From Melioribacter roseus (lineage in GTDB: Bacteria; Bacteroidota; Ignavibacteria; Ignavibacteriales; Melioribacteraceae): DNA of 64,000 nt. The position numbers were made by a program, and so were the translations under genes. The DNA lies in the NCBI GenBank assembly GCA_020722005.1, contig DYLP01000001.1, forward strand, positions 1-64,000, in the 5' to 3' direction. Positions 55,830 to 64,000 of this stretch are shown piece after piece (the stretch's first letter is position 1; the number at the start of each line of letters is the position of its first letter). The notes under the pieces are model-generated. The model worked only from the letters and a program-made list of their open reading frames with translations. It made no database searches and had not been told where the DNA came from.

Positions 55830-57254
55830 ATGAAAAACGAACGTGAATTAATTATCGAAGAAGCCGAAAAACTTCGGTGGGAAGTTGGGGATAACTTACA
55901 CGATTCGCTTCTGGAAAGTATCTATAAAAGCGCCGAAGAAATAAGCAGGAAAGTTGTAAGTAGAAATGATGCAGGCAAAATATCCCGTAAAAATATCGAT
56001 CATTTAATTGATAAGATTGTTACGAACAAATGGACGGGATTGCCAATAATGTTTCTGCTGTTGGCAGCTGTGTTTTGGATAACAATTGTCGGAGCGAATT
56101 ATCCTTCTTCTTTCCTGGCGAAAGTTTTGGTTGATACACTTCATCCCTTAATGAAAGATTTATTTGTTTCGTTGTCATCGCCTGAATGGCTTACAGGTGC
56201 TTTAATTGACGGAGGCTATCTGGCAGTTGCCTGGGTCGTAAGTGTTATGCTACCGCCTATGGCAATCTTTTTCCCGTTATTTACTTTGCTCGAGGATTTC
56301 GGGTATCTGCCGCGTGTTGCATTCAATATGGATGGAATTTATAAACGAGTAGGCGCACACGGAAAGCAGGCACTTACAATGAGTATGGGATTCGGCTGCA
56401 ACGCCGCAGGAGTTATAGCTGCCCGTATAATCGACAGTCCTCGTGAAAGATTGGTTGCAATTATTACTAACAATTTTTCGCTTTGTAACGGAAGATGGCC
56501 TACACAAATCTTGATTGCATCCATATTTATTGGCAATCTTGTGCCGCCATATTTAGCAGGGATTGCATCTGCAGGGGCTGTTGTTAGTATTGCAGTTTTA
56601 GGTGTCGTGTTCAGTTTGATAGTGTCATGGGGACTTACGCGCACTGTATTGAAAGGCGAGCCTTCTGCATTCAGTCTCGAATTGCCACCTTATCGTCCGC
56701 CTAGAATATTGCAAATTTTGTATACATCATTGATTGACCGGACAATATTTGTTCTATGGCGGGCAATTGTTTTTGCATTTCCTGCAGGTATTGTAATCTG
56801 GTCGGTTGCAAATATTAATGTAGGTGGCATTAGCATCGCCGAACATTTTATCGACTGGGCTAATCCTTATGCTATGTTAATTGGATTGAATGGTGTAATA
56901 ATTTTAGCTTATATAATAGCAATCCCTGCAAATGAAATTGTAATACCGACAATATTAATGTTGACCGTCTTATCTTTGAAAATAAGTGGCATAGGAGCAG
57001 GTGCGGGCGTTATGTTTGAAATGGATAATCCGGCAGATGTAGCTCAATTATTAAAACTTGGAGGGTGGACAGCATTGACGGGCATTAATTTGATGCTATT
57101 CAGTTTATTACATAATCCCTGTTCTACAACTATTTACACAATCTATAAAGAAACTAAGAGTATAAAATGGACTCTGGTTGCAACATTACTACCGATAGTT
57201 TTAGGCATATTGGTCTGCTATGCTACAACTCAATTGTGGTATCTGTTTACCTGA
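55830..57254 (+). CDS. feoB: FeoB transporter domain (C-terminal part of split FeoB)
   Basis: A 474-residue membrane part of FeoB. It begins with the linker helix ([17 protein letters not shown]), then about nine to ten transmembrane segments with two Gate (nucleoside recognition) domains: [38 protein letters not shown] and [20 protein letters not shown]. The core Cys motif is GCNAAG rather than the more usual GCNVPA. GGAAGG lies 7 nt before its ATG, consistent with separate translation. It ends base-to-base against the convergent ppk1 gene with no terminator between. Confidence 0.91.
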   Translation: MKNERELIIEEAEKLRWEVGDNLHDSLLESIYKSAEEISRKVVSRNDAGKISRKNIDHLIDKIVTNKWTGLPIMFLLLAAVFWITIVGANYPSSFLAKVLVDTLHPLMKDLFVSLSSPEWLTGALIDGGYLAVAWVVSVMLPPMAIFFPLFTLLEDFGYLPRVAFNMDGIYKRVGAHGKQALTMSMGFGCNAAGVIAARIIDSPRERLVAIITNNFSLCNGRWPTQILIASIFIGNLVPPYLAGIASAGAVVSIAVLGVVFSLIVSWGLTRTVLKGEPSAFSLELPPYRPPRILQILYTSLIDRTIFVLWRAIVFAFPAGIVIWSVANINVGGISIAEHFIDWANPYAMLIGLNGVIILAYIIAIPANEIVIPTILMLTVLSLKISGIGAGAGVMFEMDNPADVAQLLKLGGWTALTGINLMLFSLLHNPCSTTIYTIYKETKSIKWTLVATLLPIVLGILVCYATTQLWYLFT

Positions 57255-59384
57255 TTATTTATTCTTTGCTTGGGTAGCTTTCATGTGTGTTTGAGTTACA
57301 TACTTAATTAGGTATTCCTGATGATTTAGAGGTTTTTCCGTATAAACCGGATGATTAAATACAAACTTGCCTGTGGGTAATAAAATTCTTGCTTTTTGAT
57401 TGTCGCGCAAGCATGTATGTAGAATTTTTTCTTTTATGAATTTACGCAGTTTGGGGTCTTCTACAGGGAATGTAACTTCAACGCGTCTATCGAGATTCCT
57501 TTGCATTAAATCCGCACTGCTCAAATAAAGTTCTTCATCTCCGTTGTTGTAGAAGTAGTAAATTCTATTGTGTTCCAGGAAACGTCCGACTATACTGATT
57601 ACTCGAATATTTTCACTCAATCCTGGAACTTGAGGTACCAGGCAACAAATTCCTCTTACAATTAGATCAATTTTTACTCCCTGATTAGAAGCTTCGTAAA
57701 GTGAGGCTATAACTATTGGATCGACCAGTGAATTGAGCTTGAAAATCATTCTGCCTTTGCCACCCGATTTTACATTCATGATTTCACGGTTTATAAGCTC
57801 CAAAAAAGTTTGTCTTTTGTTTACGGGGGCAACCGACAATTTCCTGAATTTTTTTTGCTCGGAATATCCAGTCAGATAATTAAAAATTTCCGAAACATCG
57901 GCGCAAATTTCTTCGTCGGCGGTGAAAAGTCCTAAGTCAGTATATAACTTTGCAGTCGTTGTATTATAATTGCCCGTGCTAAGATGTACATAACGTTTAA
58001 CGCCTTCAGGTTCTTTGCGAACAACGAGTGTCATTTTTGCATGTGTCTTAAGACCAACCAGTCCGTATACAACATGCACGCCGGCCTTTTCGAGTTCACG
58101 AGCCCAGTATATATTATTCTCTTCATCAAATCGCGCTTTTAATTCTACGAGAACCGCTACCTGTTTTTTGCTCTCAGCAGCTTCTATGAGGTATTTTACA
58201 ATAGGTGAATTTTGTCCTATTCTGTAAAGTGTTTGTTTTATTGCCAGTACGTCGGGGTCTCTCGAAGCTTCTTTAATAAAATCCACCACTGGCGTAAATG
58301 ATTCATATGGATGACTTAAAAGAATATCTTTCTTCGCAATCAACGAAAAAATATTTTCTTCCTCATCGAAATTCACTGAAGGCGCTGGATAAAAAGGTTT
58401 TTCTTTCAAGTGGGGAAGTGATAGGTCGTATAAAATCATTAAATCAGCAAGTCCCAGATTTCCGTCGATTATATGTACATCATTGCGCGTTATCTCGAGA
58501 TTTTCGACCAGTGTATCGAGCATATAATCAGGCATATTACTTTCGACTTCAAGTCTTACTACAGAACCAAACTTTCTGAGGCGAATATTTTCTTCGATTA
58601 ACTGAAGCAAGTCGTCGGCTTCGTCTTCCTGAATTTCCAGATCGGTATTCCTTGTAATTCTGAATCGATACGCTTCTACTACATCGAGTCCTGGAAAAAG
58701 GATGTTCAAATTGGACTTAATAAGATCGCCAATCCACACGTATTTAATCGTATTACTATTCGATGAAAAAGAATTACCGCCAATAATATGGTCGATTCTC
58801 AAAAGTCTTGGTAAAATACTCGGAATTTTTACTCTGGCAAAGTGTTTCTCTCCGTCTGGTTTTTTTACCAGTATTGCAAAACTGAGACTGAGATTTGATA
58901 TGTATGGAAATGGTCTGCCAGGATCGAATGCAAGTGGAGTAAGAACGGGATAAATTTCTTTCAGGAAGTATTTGTTAAGACCATCTTTTTCTTCTTGTGT
59001 CAGTTCGTTGATGTTGCAAAGATAAATGTTATTTTCTCTAAGTTCAGAAATTACTGTTGTATGCCAGTAATTGTAAATTTGCTTAACCATTGGTTGGACA
59101 GTTTCTTCAATTTTTGCCAGCTGCTCTAACGGCGTAAGTCCGTCAATTGAAGTTTCGAAAACTCGGGCTCTGATTTGTTCTTTTAAACCAGAAACGCGAA
59201 TCATGTAAAATTCGTCGAGATTTGAAAAGAAGATGGAGATGAACTTTACTCTTTCGAGTAGAGGCAGATTTGGATTGGTAGCTTCTTCGAGGACACGCCT
59301 GTTAAATTCTATCCAGCTTAATTCCCGATTGAAGAAGTTTTCACTCTTGAAATATTTCTTTATATCTTCTTTTGTGAGTTTCAT
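57255..59384 (-). CDS. ppk1: Polyphosphate kinase 1
   Basis: Polymerises the terminal phosphate of ATP into polyphosphate. The N-terminal FNRELSWIEFNRRVLEEA, the autophosphorylated His in YVHLSTGNYNTTTAKLYTDLGL near 465, and the second PLD-like His in FLEHNRIYYFYNNG near 605. 709 aa is standard. It lies 13 bp after the dCMP deaminase gene in the same unit. Confidence 0.96.
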   Translation of the reverse strand: MKLTKEDIKKYFKSENFFNRELSWIEFNRRVLEEATNPNLPLLERVKFISIFFSNLDEFYMIRVSGLKEQIRARVFETSIDGLTPLEQLAKIEETVQPMVKQIYNYWHTTVISELRENNIYLCNINELTQEEKDGLNKYFLKEIYPVLTPLAFDPGRPFPYISNLSLSFAILVKKPDGEKHFARVKIPSILPRLLRIDHIIGGNSFSSNSNTIKYVWIGDLIKSNLNILFPGLDVVEAYRFRITRNTDLEIQEDEADDLLQLIEENIRLRKFGSVVRLEVESNMPDYMLDTLVENLEITRNDVHIIDGNLGLADLMILYDLSLPHLKEKPFYPAPSVNFDEEENIFSLIAKKDILLSHPYESFTPVVDFIKEASRDPDVLAIKQTLYRIGQNSPIVKYLIEAAESKKQVAVLVELKARFDEENNIYWARELEKAGVHVVYGLVGLKTHAKMTLVVRKEPEGVKRYVHLSTGNYNTTTAKLYTDLGLFTADEEICADVSEIFNYLTGYSEQKKFRKLSVAPVNKRQTFLELINREIMNVKSGGKGRMIFKLNSLVDPIVIASLYEASNQGVKIDLIVRGICCLVPQVPGLSENIRVISIVGRFLEHNRIYYFYNNGDEELYLSSADLMQRNLDRRVEVTFPVEDPKLRKFIKEKILHTCLRDNQKARILLPTGKFVFNHPVYTEKPLNHQEYLIKYVTQTHMKATQAKNK

Positions 59385-59397
59385 TTATCGTAACTTA

Positions 59398-59886
59398 TTA
59401 TTTTTTAATAGAAGTATAATTCTCAATATCGTATTTAATGATTTTTTCCGGCATTGGTAGTCTTTTCAATTCAACATGAGCACGTTTGAAAAATTCTTCT
59501 GCAAGTGTATCATGATAATCCGAAAAGATTACAACTTCTTTAATCCCGGCAGTAATGAGTGCTTTGGCGCAGTTTGTACACGGCATATTAGTTACGTAAG
59601 CCGTAGCACCTTGAGTACTAATCCCATGTGAAGAGCATTGCAAAAGAGCATTCATTTCAGCATGGATGGTTCTTACGCAATGATTGTCTACTATCATGCA
59701 ACCAACATCTTCACAGTGGTCGTCTCCAGGAATTGAGCCGTTATAGCCTGTCGATAAAATTTGTTTATCTTTTACAAGTACACATCCGCAATGCATTCTT
59801 GGACAAGTAGCTCTTTCCGAAACAAGCATTGCAACCTTTAAAAAGTACTCGTCCCACGATGGACGTCTACTGTGATTAGAGCTCAT
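59398..59886 (-). CDS. dCMP/deoxycytidylate deaminase family protein
   Basis: A 162-residue zinc deaminase with the catalytic HAEMNALL and zinc ligands PCTNCAKALI, plus CPRMHCGCVLVKD and GCMIVDNHCVRTIHAE typical of the ComEB/dCMP deaminase group. It makes dUMP for thymidylate synthesis. Cotranscribed with ppk1. Confidence 0.93.
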   Translation of the reverse strand: MSSNHSRRPSWDEYFLKVAMLVSERATCPRMHCGCVLVKDKQILSTGYNGSIPGDDHCEDVGCMIVDNHCVRTIHAEMNALLQCSSHGISTQGATAYVTNMPCTNCAKALITAGIKEVVIFSDYHDTLAEEFFKRAHVELKRLPMPEKIIKYDIENYTSIKK

Positions 59887-59939
59887 TTTACTTCCGATAT
59901 TAATGATAATGAAGTGACAAATTTAACCAAATTCCATTT

Positions 59940-59978
59940 AAAAAAAACACTGCTATGGTGGAGGGCAACACCATAGCA
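59940..59978 (-). terminator. Strong intrinsic terminator
   Basis: Perfect 11-pair inverted repeat ctgctatggtg/caccatagcag (59949-59959 with 59968-59978) with an 8-nt loop. On the minus strand it is followed by TG and seven T. Confidence 0.85.
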
Positions 59979-60022
59979 GCGAGGTTAGTTTTTAGGAGGG
60001 TTATGTAAGTTATGTATACTTA
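59940..60022 (-). ncRNA. Candidate small RNA between promoter and terminator
   Basis: About 80 nt bounded by the sigma-54-like promoter (predicted start near 60022) and the strong minus-strand terminator. It contains a C-rich unpaired stretch (ACCCTCC) upstream of the hairpin that could pair with SD sequences. No open frame of note. It could also be the attenuated leader of the dCMP deaminase gene. Confidence 0.42.
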
Positions 60023-60032
60023 ATTTTAGTCT

Positions 60033-60049
60033 AACAAGCACTGTGCCAA
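60033..60049 (-). promoter_or_regulatory. Sigma-54-like promoter
   Basis: Minus strand TTGGCACAGTGCTTGTT matches the -24/-12 consensus (YTGGCACG-N4-TTGCW) at all but two fixed positions, with the correct spacing. Confidence 0.5.
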
Positions 60050-60169
60050 ATTAAAAACGTTTTATTGTGCTTATAATCCTATCCAAATTCCGAATATTTT
60101 TCAAAAGTTGAAAAAAAGCGGAAATTTTTTCTTATGAATGATAGTGGTAAAAGTAACGATAAAAAAAAG

Positions 60170-61384
60170 TTAAAAATTTCTTTTTAGAACAATTCTAAAT
60201 GTAGTACCCTTATTTATAGTCGATTCTTTGACAAAGATTTTACCGTTGTGGTAATTTTCGATAATTCTTTTTGAAAGGCTTAGACCCAAGCCCCAACCTC
60301 TTTTCTTTGTTGAATAACCAGGTTTGAAAACTTCTTTTTTATTGCCCGGTTCGATTCCTTTGCCTGTGTCTTTAATGTCGATCACGAGTAAGCCGTTCTT
60401 TTCTTTGATGTTGAATTCGATTAACCCGCTTTCATTTTCAATGGCATCGAGTGCATTTTTAATCAAATTTTCGATAACCCATTCGAATAATTCTTTGTTG
60501 AGAAGAGCCTTTAAGGAAGCATCGCCCGTAATTGAAATATTGATGTTCTTACCGATGTGGGGCAGTCGCCGTTCGAAATACCGAATTACGTTTTCAATTA
60601 TTTCATAGGGCGATTCAACTTTTAACTCAGGTTTGGAACCGATTTTTGAAAAACGCATCGTAATCTTGTTCAGGCGTTCGAGGTCGTTCGAAATTTCGTC
60701 AGCGATATCAAGAACTTTGTCGGGATTGTCATAATTAATTCGGATGACCTCATTCCAGCCCATAAGACTCGAAATTGGCGTGCCAAGTTGGTGTGCGGTC
60801 TCTTTCGACATGCCTACCCAGATAAGGCTCTGTTCGTTCTTGCGAATAAAGTTAAATCCAGTATATGCAATCAGTATGAAAACAATGGCAAAGAGAATTT
60901 GAAGATATGGATAAAAACGTAATTTACGAACCACAGTAGAATCGCCGTAATAAATTAACTGAATTACCTTTCCGTCTGGAGCTTTTATTTCGATAGGTGT
61001 ATGTTCACTTTTAAGTTCTTTTAATTTTTCAGTGAGTAATTCGAGTAATTTCTCTTTTGGAATATCGGGCTCGAAATAGATATTTTTATAACCAATGCCT
61101 GCTTCTGTGGAAACGATATTGCCCTGAGCGTCGGTTAGAATGAGAGGGAAATCGATTCGTTGTATTAGATTCTGGAATACAAACGTGATGTCGCTTCCAG
61201 TTTCGTCGGGGCGTGCTATATATTCCAGGCTGTTTGCATATAACTGAATTATCTCCTTTTCTCTTTCCTGCAATTTATTGACGAGATACTGGGTGTAATA
61301 CCAGGTGCCGAGGGCTATTAATAAGCCAATAAAGAGGAGAGCAAACTTAATTTTTGATGTCGTCGAGTTGCCAAATTTATTCAT
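60170..61384 (-). CDS. Membrane sensor histidine kinase
   Basis: A 404-residue kinase. TM1 at 13-31, an extracytoplasmic PAS/Cache-like sensor region (about 35-155), TM2 at 158-180, the H-box GMSKETAHQLGTPISSLMGW with H198, and an ATPase with N-box ENLIKNALDAIE, DTGKGI and GWGLGLSLSKRIIENYH. No HAMP domain and no adjacent response regulator, so it is an orphan kinase. GGAAG precedes the ATG. It lies 27 bp after purA on the same strand. Confidence 0.9.
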   Translation of the reverse strand: MNKFGNSTTSKIKFALLFIGLLIALGTWYYTQYLVNKLQEREKEIIQLYANSLEYIARPDETGSDITFVFQNLIQRIDFPLILTDAQGNIVSTEAGIGYKNIYFEPDIPKEKLLELLTEKLKELKSEHTPIEIKAPDGKVIQLIYYGDSTVVRKLRFYPYLQILFAIVFILIAYTGFNFIRKNEQSLIWVGMSKETAHQLGTPISSLMGWNEVIRINYDNPDKVLDIADEISNDLERLNKITMRFSKIGSKPELKVESPYEIIENVIRYFERRLPHIGKNINISITGDASLKALLNKELFEWVIENLIKNALDAIENESGLIEFNIKEKNGLLVIDIKDTGKGIEPGNKKEVFKPGYSTKKRGWGLGLSLSKRIIENYHNGKIFVKESTINKGTTFRIVLKRNF

Positions 61385-61411
61385 AATGTTCTTCCGTAAA
61401 TGGAAGAAATA

Positions 61412-62695
<1,284 letters not shown>

Positions 62696-62772
62696 TTATA
62701 AAAAGGTAGGTAAACCACAAACTATTTCATTCCCCTTACCAGTACTATCACGAATAAAACGCAATAAGGAAA

Positions 62773-63117
62773 TTATTTTTCAGAAAAACTTTTTACAGCT
62801 TCCTCAACTGATTGATAGTGCTCGAAAATAGTAATCAATTTGGTAATTACCAGTAAACTTTCGATTTTATCGGTAGCGTTAGCAAGTTTAAAATTACCAC
62901 CGCCGTTTTTCATCGTAGTATATCCACTGATAAGCATACCGAGACCCGAACTGTTCATAAATTTACAACCGGAGAGGTCGACAACTATATTTTTTTTGCC
63001 TTCGTCAAGGAGTTTGTGCAGTAAATCGCTGAATTCCTGGGCTTCCGGTCCGCCCATTACGTTCCCTTTTAACTCGATTACTACTGCTCCGTATTTTTCA
63101 TAAGTGTTAATTTTCAT
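62773..63117 (-). CDS. STAS-domain anti-sigma factor antagonist
   Basis: A 114-residue single STAS domain of the SpoIIAA/RsbV type; the phosphorylatable serine is S56 or S57 in CKFMNSSGLGML. In such systems the dephosphorylated protein binds an anti-sigma kinase and frees a sigma factor. No RsbW/SpoIIAB kinase is in view. AAGGAG precedes the ATG. It is divergent from an ECF sigma gene, but a link between them is not shown. Confidence 0.92.
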   Translation of the reverse strand: MKINTYEKYGAVVIELKGNVMGGPEAQEFSDLLHKLLDEGKKNIVVDLSGCKFMNSSGLGMLISGYTTMKNGGGNFKLANATDKIESLLVITKLITIFEHYQSVEEAVKSFSEK

Positions 63118-63272
63118 GAGTTCTCCTTAAATTTATCGTTTCTATTCTTACTCGATTTGCAGATTATTTATTATTAATAATTATATTAGTAGCTAAATTA
63201 TCGAATACTATTGTAAAAATAAAGAAATATTTCCTCAAGAGAAACATTAATTTTTTTACAACGTCTAAAACT

Positions 63273-63860
63273 ATGACTTTGCTTAATAATAATGAAGAAA
63301 AGATTGACAAACTGCACGATGAAGACTTTGAGCTGATTGAAAAGTTTATTAACGGAGACGAATCGGTATTTAAAGTTCTTGTTTTAAAACATAAAGACAA
63401 AGTAAGAAATCTTGTCTTTCTTACTCTGGGCGACAATGAGTTTGTTGACGATATTTCACAGGATGTTTTTATAAACGTTTATAATAAACTGAAAGAGTTC
63501 CGGTTTGAATCTAAATTTACTACCTGGATTTATAGAATAACCGTAAACAAATGTCGCGATTATTTGAGGAAGAAAAGAGTGCGCAGCATTTTTTCACCGC
63601 TTGAGGATACCGATCGCCAGTACGGTGTTAAATCTTTTTCTGAAAATATCGATTTACAGAAAATTGTCAGAAAGGCGATTGATAGATTACCTGAAAATCT
63701 AAAAGTGCCTCTCATTTTAAGAGATATAGAAGGATTCACTTATAAGGAAATTGCTGAACAGCTTAATACTGAAGTCGGTACAATTAAATCGAGAATATTC
63801 AGAGCTCGCGAGGCATTGAAGGTTATTCTCGAACCATATTACAAAGAAATGAATAGATAA
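63273..63860 (+). CDS. ECF-type sigma-70 factor
   Basis: A 195-residue RNA polymerase sigma factor. Region 2 includes DDISQDVFINVYNKLKEFRFESKFTTWIYRITVNKCRDYLRKK, and region 4 includes RLPENLKVPLILRDIEGFTYKEIAEQLNTEVGTIKSRIFRAREAL. It directs transcription of a stress or envelope regulon. The stop codon overlaps the next ATG (TAATG), so the following membrane protein is made together with it and could be its regulator. Confidence 0.92.
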   Translation: MTLLNNNEEKIDKLHDEDFELIEKFINGDESVFKVLVLKHKDKVRNLVFLTLGDNEFVDDISQDVFINVYNKLKEFRFESKFTTWIYRITVNKCRDYLRKKRVRSIFSPLEDTDRQYGVKSFSENIDLQKIVRKAIDRLPENLKVPLILRDIEGFTYKEIAEQLNTEVGTIKSRIFRAREALKVILEPYYKEMNR

Positions 63861-64000
63861 TGAACAAAAATCAGAAAGAAAATATCAAAAGATTCCTGCC
63901 AATTCTACCAATCATTTTGCTGACAATCATATTAATGCTGGTGTTCAAATTCAATAAAGAAAATATTGAAGAATTTATTGAAGAAAGGCAAAATGATATT
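63860..64000 (+). CDS. Partial membrane protein after the ECF sigma factor
   Basis: Open from ATG 63860 to the window edge (47 codons seen). Residues 11-32 are a hydrophobic helix (FLPILPIILLTIILMLVF) followed by an acidic stretch (NKENIEEFIEER). One-base overlap with the sigma gene suggests a functional partner, but no anti-sigma motif such as a zinc-binding HxxxCxxC is present in the visible part. Confidence 0.72.
   Translation, partial: MNKNQKENIKRFLPILPIILLTIILMLVFKFNKENIEEFIEERQNDI

Noticed and set aside
59949-59978. Terminator for a plus-strand transcript
   Set aside because: No plus-strand gene ends before it, and the T-run is on the minus-strand side; the few T after it on the plus strand are weak and separated by 8 nt.

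Overview
The window looks like a piece of the chromosome of an AT-rich, Gram-negative member of the Bacteroidota/Chlorobiota superphylum, most likely an Ignavibacteria-type organism (Melioribacter/Ignavibacterium relatives). This is inferred from gene content: a SusC/SusD pair, TonB receptors with carboxypeptidase-like plug leaders, a secreted protease with a type IX secretion C-terminal signal containing the NYPNPFNP motif, lipid A genes, OmpA-type proteins and many short SD-led operons. No sequence search was run, so the genus is a guess.

Layout. 1-2.1 kb: tRNA methylthiotransferase MtaB and a small secreted/membrane protein, closed by a bidirectional terminator. 2.2-6.3 kb: SusD and SusC homologues on the minus strand. 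6.5-10.8 kb: plus-strand genes for TruA, an SDR reductase, DUF2231, a barrel protein, a crotonase and a membrane-anchored deacetylase-like protein. 10.8-14.7 kb: a minus-strand operon for an NPP-type phosphodiesterase and a catalytic/non-catalytic pair of M16 peptidases. 15-21 kb: a TonB receptor, YajQ, a YjbH-like barrel protein broken at a T11 tract, and a ZU5-like lipoprotein. 21.1-21.8 kb: tRNA-Pro(CGG) followed by two GIY-YIG nuclease genes, embedded in a perfect 265-bp direct repeat with a chimeric tRNA piece between them. 21.9-28.2 kb: OmpA, a Cache-PAS histidine kinase with a single-domain response regulator, a lipoprotein and the T9SS metalloprotease, whose stop codon runs into telomere-like GGGATTA repeats.

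28.4-53.2 kb is an almost uninterrupted minus-strand block. It holds a small metabolic cluster (two ATP-grasp ligases, a GNAT and lysine 2,3-aminomutase), then recG, gpsA, plsY, ispD, queA and ppdK, a lipid A operon (lpxB, DUF374 acyltransferase, lpxK) with smc, an odd glycosidase-like membrane protein, tpiA, nfu and mrp. 53.4-57.3 kb is a plus-strand iron operon: a DtxR-family repressor behind a promoter with an operator-like palindrome, a membrane-anchored DtxR-FeoA fusion, and FeoB split into separate G-domain and transporter genes. 57.3-64 kb holds ppk1, dCMP deaminase, a possible sigma-54-driven small RNA, a histidine kinase, purA, a STAS protein, an ECF sigma factor and the start of a membrane protein cut by the window edge.

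Most of the window is housekeeping. The stretches that look least described are: the tRNA-Pro/GIY-YIG tandem repeat; the KamA-GNAT-double ATP-grasp cluster, including a ligase gene whose conserved N-terminus lies upstream of any ATG/GTG/TTG; the DtxR-FeoA fusion with split FeoB; the sigma-54-like promoter and terminator bracketing an about 80-nt candidate sRNA; and the G-rich heptamer repeat after the protease gene.
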